NCBI GenBank assembly: GCA_041484845.1
Contig: JBGPIK010000032.1
Coordinates: 1 to 29,548, forward strand
From: JBGPIK01 sp041484845
GTDB taxonomy: Bacteria > Desulfobacterota > Binatia > UBA9968
DNA: 29,548 nucleotides
Reading direction: 5' to 3'
In this document: piece by piece, positions 24,429 to 29,548 of the stretch
Layout: the number at the start of each line of letters is the position of its first letter
How positions within the stretch are numbered: the first letter of the stretch is position 1
Translations under genes and position numbers: made by a program
Notes under the pieces: generated by a model
What the model was told of the DNA's origin: nothing
The model's input: the letters and a program-made list of their open reading frames with translations, nothing else
Database searches by the model: none

Positions 24429-26492
24429 ATGAAGTACTGCCCCCTTTGTGCCAAAAATTACGAAGATGATGTAGCGGTATGCGATACCGACGGCGCAACA
24501 CTCAAAATCAGCGGAAAGGTCGATCCTTATCTAGGCAAGCTCATTCGAGGTCGGTACCAAGTCCATAAGAAACTCGGCGAAGGCGGGATGGGAACTGTTT
24601 ATCTCGCCGAGCAAATGAGCGTCGGCAGGAAGGTTGCGCTGAAGTTATTGCAGGGCAGTTATGCCGCTGACGAAGAGTTTATCGGCAGATTTCGTCGCGA
24701 AGCCCGCCTCGCGGCTTCTTTAAGTCACCCCAATATCGTCACGCTTTACGATTTCGATCAGGCCGATGACGGCAGTCTGTTTATCGCCATGGAGTATTTG
24801 CCTGGGCATAAGCTGAGTGACGTCATCCGGGAGGATGGTCCATTGGAGATCAGGCGCACCTCCCGGTTAGCATTGCAGATCGCCGAAGGGTTAGGGGCCG
24901 CGCATCGCGCTGGTGTCATCCACCGGGATATCAAGCCCGACAACATAATGGTTGTGGGAGAAAATGGGTCGGAAGAAATAAAGCTCATGGATTTTGGCAT
25001 TGCGCGACTGCGAGACACCGGATCGTCAACGCAGTTAACACGCTCAGGCTTGATCATGGGAACCCCGGCCTATATGGCGCCGGAGCAGGCGGAGGGAACC
25101 GAAGTCAGTGAAAAAACCGACATCTATGCTTTGGGCATCGTCCTTTACGAGATGCTCAGCGGGACGGTGCCGTTCAAGGCGTCGACTCCGGCCGCCGTGC
25201 TGGTGAAGCAAATCCAGGAGAGCCCGATTCCGTTGCGCAAATTGCGCCGCGACCTGCCGGCTGCTCTCGAGCGCACGATCATGCAAGCATTGGAGAAACA
25301 ACCAGCCAGGCGACAAAAAAACGCGGACGAAGTGGCGGATCAGCTAAGTAAATTGGAAGAAAAATTGCGCACGGACGGCGTAACCAAAGGTTGGGCTCCA
25401 ACCCGGTCATGGTTCAAGAAAACGCCCGAAGAGCCGGTCGGAAAGACCGCTAGTAAGAGCTGGGAAAGGGCCGAGACCGTTACAAACGAACCTGCCTTCG
25501 CCACGCAGATTGTAGCCGAACCCTACGCCATCACCCAGGTGCTTTCGGGTGACACGGTAACAGTCTTTGTTCCCAAACCCCCATGGCCTGCAGTGAAATG
25601 GGTTATGGCTTCCCTGGGCGCGTTTGCTGTCGCCGGATTGATCGGCCTGGGAGCTTATCTATACCTATCGACCAGCACGCCTGAGATCGAGACACTGGCG
25701 ATTACTTCTGGCAAGACAAACCTTGCTCCAAGGGAACGAATAACGCTTAACGCGAGTGGTACCTACTCCGACGGTGCGAAAAAGGTCATTTCAAGCGGGT
25801 TAGAATGGCGCAGTAGCAATGATTCCGTGGTTCGCGTAAATCTTCAAGGTGAGGTCGAAGCTCAGAACGAAGGTGTCGCAGAGATCACCGCGCAATCTGG
25901 CGGGCGTATAAGCTCCCCCATTACTCTCGTGGTCAAAGCAGTAAGACCTCCACCGCCTGCAGTGCCCGCGGCGCCGACGCTGACGTCGTTGACGGTCTCC
26001 GCGTCGAAGCGGGAACTAAAACCCAACGACCGTACTCTTCTGCAGGCAAACGGCCGATATTCAGATGGAAGAGAAAAAGTGCTCAATCAGGGTATTGTCT
26101 GGACAATCAGCGATGAGCGAATCGCTGCGGTCGATTCCAAAGGACGGGTTACGGCGCGAAACAGCGGCGATGTTCAAGTAACCGCCAGTTACGAAGGAGT
26201 CACCAGCCCCGCAATCGCTTTGGTAGTCAAAGATATTGTTAAAGAGACCAAACAAATAGCTCGGGTTTCAGAACCGACGAAGCCGGTAGGTGGAGCTACA
26301 GTTGTAAAGGCTAAGCCCGATATAGAAAGCAACCTAAAGCTCGCAAGGCTTTACTATGATGATGGCAAATATTCAGAGGCGATAGCTGAACTGAACCGGG
26401 CAACCACAATAGATCCAGACAACAAAGAGGCTCGATCCCTTCGAATAAGGGTCCAGAAAGCTTGGGATGCGGAAAAGCGATTAGGAAAATGA
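24429..26492 (+). CDS. Transmembrane Ser/Thr protein kinase with zinc ribbon, BIG2 ectodomains and TPR
   Basis: A Hanks-type kinase of 687 aa. The N-terminal zinc-ribbon-like motif has C4, C7 and C18, then D19-T-D21-G. The kinase domain spans about 43-305: glycine loop GEGGMGTV (50-57), catalytic K72, E91, HRDIKPDN (165-172), DFG (188-190), an activation loop with T201, T204 and T212, and APE (217-219); all catalytic residues are intact. The juxtamembrane region (310-388) contains TQIV (T359) and TQVL (T369). One TM helix (about 389-413) is followed by two Ig-like BIG2 domains (about 418-502 and 518-600) and a C-terminal TPR-like helix pair (632-680), all predicted outside the cytoplasm. It diverges from the FHA-bearing tssM, so TssM is the obvious candidate partner, as PpkA acts through Fha1 in Pseudomonas aeruginosa. 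No cognate PppA-type phosphatase is in the window. The ribosome binding site is weak. Confidence 0.95.
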   Translation: MKYCPLCAKNYEDDVAVCDTDGATLKISGKVDPYLGKLIRGRYQVHKKLGEGGMGTVYLAEQMSVGRKVALKLLQGSYAADEEFIGRFRREARLAASLSHPNIVTLYDFDQADDGSLFIAMEYLPGHKLSDVIREDGPLEIRRTSRLALQIAEGLGAAHRAGVIHRDIKPDNIMVVGENGSEEIKLMDFGIARLRDTGSSTQLTRSGLIMGTPAYMAPEQAEGTEVSEKTDIYALGIVLYEMLSGTVPFKASTPAAVLVKQIQESPIPLRKLRRDLPAALERTIMQALEKQPARRQKNADEVADQLSKLEEKLRTDGVTKGWAPTRSWFKKTPEEPVGKTASKSWERAETVTNEPAFATQIVAEPYAITQVLSGDTVTVFVPKPPWPAVKWVMASLGAFAVAGLIGLGAYLYLSTSTPEIETLAITSGKTNLAPRERITLNASGTYSDGAKKVISSGLEWRSSNDSVVRVNLQGEVEAQNEGVAEITAQSGGRISSPITLVVKAVRPPPPAVPAAPTLTSLTVSASKRELKPNDRTLLQANGRYSDGREKVLNQGIVWTISDERIAAVDSKGRVTARNSGDVQVTASYEGVTSPAIALVVKDIVKETKQIARVSEPTKPVGGATVVKAKPDIESNLKLARLYYDDGKYSEAIAELNRATTIDPDNKEARSLRIRVQKAWDAEKRLGK

Positions 26493-26506
26493 CGAACTAA
26501 AAACCG

Positions 26507-27793
26507 ATGATTCCTCTCAGGGAAGAAATTCGCCCACCTCTTTTGATGACGTGTCTTGTTCTATTTGTCGGTCTCACATTTGTTTTGCGTCCTGACTTAA
26601 TCGGTAGCCAGGAAATCGGCGCGCGATTGACATTAGCACAAATCCTCGACCTCCATAGAAACGAGGTGCCCTGTAGACCGCTCGCGGCCCGGATCGCGGA
26701 GAGAGGGATCAACTTTGATGTGACCCCTGACGTAATGAGCAAGTTAAAGGCCGCGCAAATCTGCGATCAGGCCATAACGGAAATGCAAAGAAGGGGAGCC
26801 GAGTTGGCGAGACTGAAAAAGGAAGAGGAAGAAAAAAAGAAAATTAGCGAGGATAGGGATAGGTTAGAAAAAGAAAAACAATTGATCGAGGATGAGAAAA
26901 GACGAACCGCGGAAATCGCGAAATTGAGGGACAGCATCAGGACGGGCAACTCCTATCTTGATCAGGGGCTTTATGCAGAGGCCACCTCTGAGTTTGAGAA
27001 GGCGCGGGCAATGGGTCCGACAAATAAAGAGGTTTTGGCCGGCCTCGACCGGGCCGCAAGAGCGAGGGAAGCCGAAGCAACCGTGCCTAAAGGGAAACCG
27101 TTATCACTTGATGACATCAAAGGAATATTAATTAAGGGAATTACCTCAAGGCGAGCGGCTACACTGATAGAAAAGCTGGGCGTCAACTTTGAGCTGACTC
27201 CTGACGGGGAAGAGGATCTAAAAAAGAGGGGAGCAAATGAACAGGCGATCATAGCAATTCAGAAAAAGGGATTGGAATTTGCTAAAGAAAGACCGGGCAC
27301 CGGCTCCTCGCGAGATACGAAGCCAACAACTGAGCAGGTGCGCTTGGTGAATTTAGGTGCGGGAATGATTCGGCAACAGAAGTACCAGGAAGCTTTAGAA
27401 CAATCCGAGCGAGCGCTGAAACTCAACACGGCCTACGACAAAGCATGGGATCTCCAGGGGGACGCGTTACGCGGATTAAAACGTTTCGGCGAAGCCGTTA
27501 CAAGCTATGATCGGGCCTTGGCAATCAATCCTGTAGATGCCTTTGTCTGGTCGAAAAAAGCACTCGCACTGACCGATCTCTCGCGGCACGAAGAGGCCGT
27601 CCAAAGCTTTGAGCGAGCCTTGGATATTAACCCGACAAACGCAACGCTCTGGGCATTTAAAGGCAATAGCTTATTAGCTATCAAACGTTGCAACGAGGCT
27701 AGAATCAGCTACGACAAAGCTGTGGAACTTGACCCAGGTCTCAATGTCCGACTTCACGACAAATTCGAGCAATTAAAAAACTGCGGCACGTAG
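26507..27793 (+). CDS. Membrane-anchored TPR/coiled-coil protein
   Basis: A 428-aa protein starting 14 bp after the kinase stop, so probably co-transcribed. A basic start (R5, R9) and a hydrophobic stretch (about 11-28) suggest a signal anchor or uncleaved signal peptide, placing the rest in the periplasm. A helical module at 41-97 (LTLAQILDLHRNEVPCRPLA, then INFDVTPDVMSKLKAAQICD) recurs at 199-255 (LSLDDIKGILIKGITSRRAA, then VNFELTPDGEEDLKKRGANE). Between them lies a Lys/Glu-rich coiled coil (98-140) and one TPR-like pair (145-185). The C-terminal 276-412 contains consecutive TPRs (EALEQSERALKLNTAYDKAW; EAVTSYDRALAINPVDAFVW; EAVQSFERALDINPTNATLW). The module resembles one recurring in acidobacterial TPR and protease-like proteins, from memory. 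Its function is unknown; the kinase also ends in a TPR outside the membrane, so the two may interact. Confidence 0.88.
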   Translation: MIPLREEIRPPLLMTCLVLFVGLTFVLRPDLIGSQEIGARLTLAQILDLHRNEVPCRPLAARIAERGINFDVTPDVMSKLKAAQICDQAITEMQRRGAELARLKKEEEEKKKISEDRDRLEKEKQLIEDEKRRTAEIAKLRDSIRTGNSYLDQGLYAEATSEFEKARAMGPTNKEVLAGLDRAARAREAEATVPKGKPLSLDDIKGILIKGITSRRAATLIEKLGVNFELTPDGEEDLKKRGANEQAIIAIQKKGLEFAKERPGTGSSRDTKPTTEQVRLVNLGAGMIRQQKYQEALEQSERALKLNTAYDKAWDLQGDALRGLKRFGEAVTSYDRALAINPVDAFVWSKKALALTDLSRHEEAVQSFERALDINPTNATLWAFKGNSLLAIKRCNEARISYDKAVELDPGLNVRLHDKFEQLKNCGT

Positions 27794-27816
27794 TCCCACC
27801 AAAAATTTTTATCCTA

Positions 27817-28248
27817 TCACTTCTGCTGCTTTGCTGCCGCTGACTGCATCTCCCGCCACTTCTTGAGTTGCTCCGGCGACAACGTCTTGTTGATCTTCCG
27901 AGTGGCCACGAGATCGGCAAGTCTCAAAGCGACTTGAACATCGGCTGCATCTTTTAACTTTCTTCTGATCTGCTCTAGATCGCCCTCGTTCTTGATGAGG
28001 TCGCTCACTTCAACATCGAGCAGCGTAAGTTTTGCCCGGGTAACACGAACTTCTTTGTTGAGATCTTCAAGAATTGTCTTGATGTCCTGCTCTTGTCGGT
28101 CGGTGAGATTTAATTCTTTTTTGTAATCAAAGATCGTCCTTGCCCGCTCAGGCTGGGGTATCTGTGCGGTTTGAGAATATACCGAAGCCGTCAATAGGAA
28201 CACCGAAATTACTAAGCCGAACACGATTCTCCGTGAAATCCAATTCAC
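27817..28248 (-). CDS. Spy/CpxP-like periplasmic protein
   Basis: A 143-aa secreted helical protein. It uses a GTG start at 28248, with GGAG 8 nt upstream. The signal peptide is RRIVFGLVISVFLLTASVYS with likely cleavage near residues 25-26. The mature part is charged and helical and contains LTDRQ (48-52) and LSPEQLKKW (123-131), the LTxxQ-type motifs of the Spy/CpxP/heavy-metal-sensor family. Members bind unfolded proteins or sense envelope stress and metals; the exact role here is unknown. It converges on the TPR gene with a 23-bp gap. It does not appear to belong to the T6SS operon. Confidence 0.75.
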   Translation of the reverse strand: MNWISRRIVFGLVISVFLLTASVYSQTAQIPQPERARTIFDYKKELNLTDRQEQDIKTILEDLNKEVRVTRAKLTLLDVEVSDLIKNEGDLEQIRRKLKDAADVQVALRLADLVATRKINKTLSPEQLKKWREMQSAAAKQQK

Positions 28249-28297
28249 TATAGTCTCTCCTGTCCGTAAGTTCCGGCGATGATTTGCTTCAACGGTA

Positions 28298-28336
28298 AAA
28301 TCCCGTTCGCCCCTTAACCAAGGGCGAACAGGATTT
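28298..28336 (-). terminator. Terminator-like hairpin after the adhesin gene
   Basis: Arms GTTCGCCCCTT (28305-28315) and AAGGGCGAAC (28320-28329) pair with a one-base bulge, extended outward by AAATCC (28298-28303) and GGATTT (28331-28336) across a single mismatch. On the minus strand the stem ends in ATTTT, giving a short U-run. It stands about 50 nt past the adhesin stop and before the Spy-like gene. Confidence 0.55.
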
Positions 28337-28386
28337 ATGGACGCAGCCTGAGCAATCTTCTGTTGGGGATTTTCTCGCGGAGATCC

Positions 28387-29548
28387 TTAGCTCTGACTGA
28401 TCTGCAATATCTCCTTGCGCTCTTCTTCCAACTGAAATCGCTCCGGTTGCTCCGAAATTAAAGTCACGGCCAAGAAAGCCGACGATTCTTGAAGAGTCGC
28501 GTCAAATCCTAATCCCACCGCAGCGCGCGGCACATAATTCACCGCGATAGCCGCAACGGCCCACGTCATGTCATCAAAGCCTCGACTGATCTGCAAACTC
28601 TTCTTGAGCTCTTCCTCGAGCTGGATCCGATCCGGTTCCTCTAGAATTAACTTCTCACCCAATACACTGACAAGCCGTTTGGCTTCGCATCCGGCTATAA
28701 TGGCGCTCCTGGAATCACCGCACGAAGCAACGTTGCTAAGACTAGTGAAGCCGAAAGCATTAGCGCCGAGCCCACCAGCCAAGACATTATTGAAAAAGAG
28801 GAAGCCTAATACTCCTGGGATGTCCTTTATTTGACCTCTTGTCAGACTATCCGGCAACCCTGCATTAATGTATGCGTTTGACGGAGTCGTGAGTGTGAGC
28901 GTAGACGGTAAAGTAAGGCTTACAACTAAGGGGGCAGTACTACTGCCAATATCGGCCCCTGCGGTGAGTGAAGAATTTCCTCCCAGAGTTAAGTTAGTTC
29001 CCAGAACATTCCCAGGCCCGGCAACTATGGCTCCGCTGGCGACAAGGGTAGCTCCACCGCCCGCGGTGATTGAGTTCACCGTCATAGCGCCACCGTTTGT
29101 CGTAATCGACACTAGGCCTACCCCCGCATCCACTGGACCTGTCACGTTCAGCCCACCGGTGGTGTCATTAAGCGTAAAGTTTCCGTTGGAAGTGAATTCA
29201 CCCAGAGTTGCGATTTGATTGTTGTTCCCAAGATTAACGGTCGAACCCGCATTTCCCCCAAGCGTGTTAACGTTGAGCACGGTTCCAGGATTCTGCGTCA
29301 CTGCAGCCGAGAGGTTGTCCGCTCCCGCTTCGCCCAGTACCAACGTCCCCGAAGCCGCCGTCACATTTCCCAGCGCCACGGTCGTAGCGTCTATGATCCG
29401 CACCGCCGTCGAACCAGCATTGGTCGTCGTGAGAGTTGACGTATTCAGCTGAATAGCGCCGTCATTGCCATCCACTAAAATGGTCCCGCTCCCCGTGTTC
29501 ACCCCAACGCCTGCGTTAACCGTTACCCCCCCGCCAGTAAGGCTCGTG
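28387..29548 (-). CDS. C-terminal part of a large beta-helical, filamentous-haemagglutinin-like protein (runs off window)
   Basis: The frame is open to the right edge, so only the last ~387 residues are seen. They consist of Thr/Asn/Gly/Val-rich repeats (LNTSTLTTTNAGSTAVRIID; LGNNNQIATLGEFTSNGNFT; VSITTNGGAMTVNSITAGGG) typical of beta-helix adhesins and two-partner-secretion exoproteins. A GTG at 29502 is in frame but internal. After the repeats comes a non-repetitive tail with two Cys (ASCGDSRSAIIAGCEAKRL) and two copies of an acidic helix (EEPDRIQLEEELKKSLQISR and SEQPERFQLEEERKEILQIS, the latter ending the protein). There is no autotransporter barrel at the C-terminus, so a TpsA-like or S-layer-like exoprotein is more likely than a classical autotransporter. 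The signal peptide and any TpsB partner lie outside the window. Confidence 0.78.
   Translation of the reverse strand, partial: TSLTGGGVTVNAGVGVNTGSGTILVDGNDGAIQLNTSTLTTTNAGSTAVRIIDATTVALGNVTAASGTLVLGEAGADNLSAAVTQNPGTVLNVNTLGGNAGSTVNLGNNNQIATLGEFTSNGNFTLNDTTGGLNVTGPVDAGVGLVSITTNGGAMTVNSITAGGGATLVASGAIVAGPGNVLGTNLTLGGNSSLTAGADIGSSTAPLVVSLTLPSTLTLTTPSNAYINAGLPDSLTRGQIKDIPGVLGFLFFNNVLAGGLGANAFGFTSLSNVASCGDSRSAIIAGCEAKRLVSVLGEKLILEEPDRIQLEEELKKSLQISRGFDDMTWAVAAIAVNYVPRAAVGLGFDATLQESSAFLAVTLISEQPERFQLEEERKEILQISQS
28395..28649 (-). repeat. Tandemly duplicated 22-codon segment at the adhesin C-terminus
   Basis: The DNA of 28395-28460 reappears with substitutions at 28584-28649, offset by exactly 189 bp (63 codons). 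Both encode an acidic helix of the form E-x-P-[DE]-R-[IF]-QLEEE-x-K, ending LQIS. Both begin GACTGATCTGCAA on the plus strand. Confidence 0.8.

Overview
The window carries one nearly complete type VI secretion system (T6SS) gene cluster from a Gram-negative bacterium. The gene families suggest a soil or sediment lineage such as Acidobacteriota or a 'deltaproteobacterial'/Binatota-like group: a zinc-ribbon Ser/Thr kinase with Ig-like (BIG2) ectodomains, TPR proteins carrying a helical module, Spy/CpxP-like and haemagglutinin-like proteins, and RAYT transposases. The phylum is a guess from protein style and not a determination.

Almost all of 1.9-23.7 kb is read on the minus strand, in this order: tssM (with an FHA domain fused to its N-terminus), tssK, tssA, tssB, tssC, hcp (tssD), tssE, tssF, tssG, clpV (tssH), a first vgrG, a HEAT-repeat gene, a second vgrG, a PAAR spike gene and a 334-codon orphan that may be cargo. 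Many junctions are translationally coupled by overlapping stop and start codons. The sheath (TssB/C), tube (Hcp), baseplate (TssE/F/G/K plus TssA), spike (VgrG/PAAR), recycling ATPase (ClpV) and one membrane-complex protein (TssM) are present. tssJ and tssL are not found.

A transmembrane Ser/Thr kinase diverges from tssM on the plus strand, followed 14 bp later by an anchored TPR/coiled-coil protein. A kinase beside a TssM that carries its own FHA phosphothreonine-binding domain suggests post-translational control similar in logic to PpkA-Fha, but with the FHA module built into the membrane-complex protein. The kinase juxtamembrane linker and the TssM FHA-TM linker share short T-Q-[I/V]-[V/L] motifs that could be phosphosites. 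A sigma54-type -24/-12 element lies upstream of the kinase and a sigma70-type promoter lies upstream of tssM.

The left end (1-1.8 kb) holds two decayed RAYT (REP-associated tyrosine transposase) fragments, one frameshifted and one with a nonsense codon, on either side of the 334-codon candidate effector. REP-like hairpins occur at 8.18-8.35 kb and 18.87-18.90 kb, with further repeat remnants at 4.38-4.70 kb and 23.97 kb. The right end (27.8-29.5 kb) holds a small Spy/CpxP-like periplasmic protein and the C-terminal part of a large beta-helical adhesin-like protein that runs off the window.
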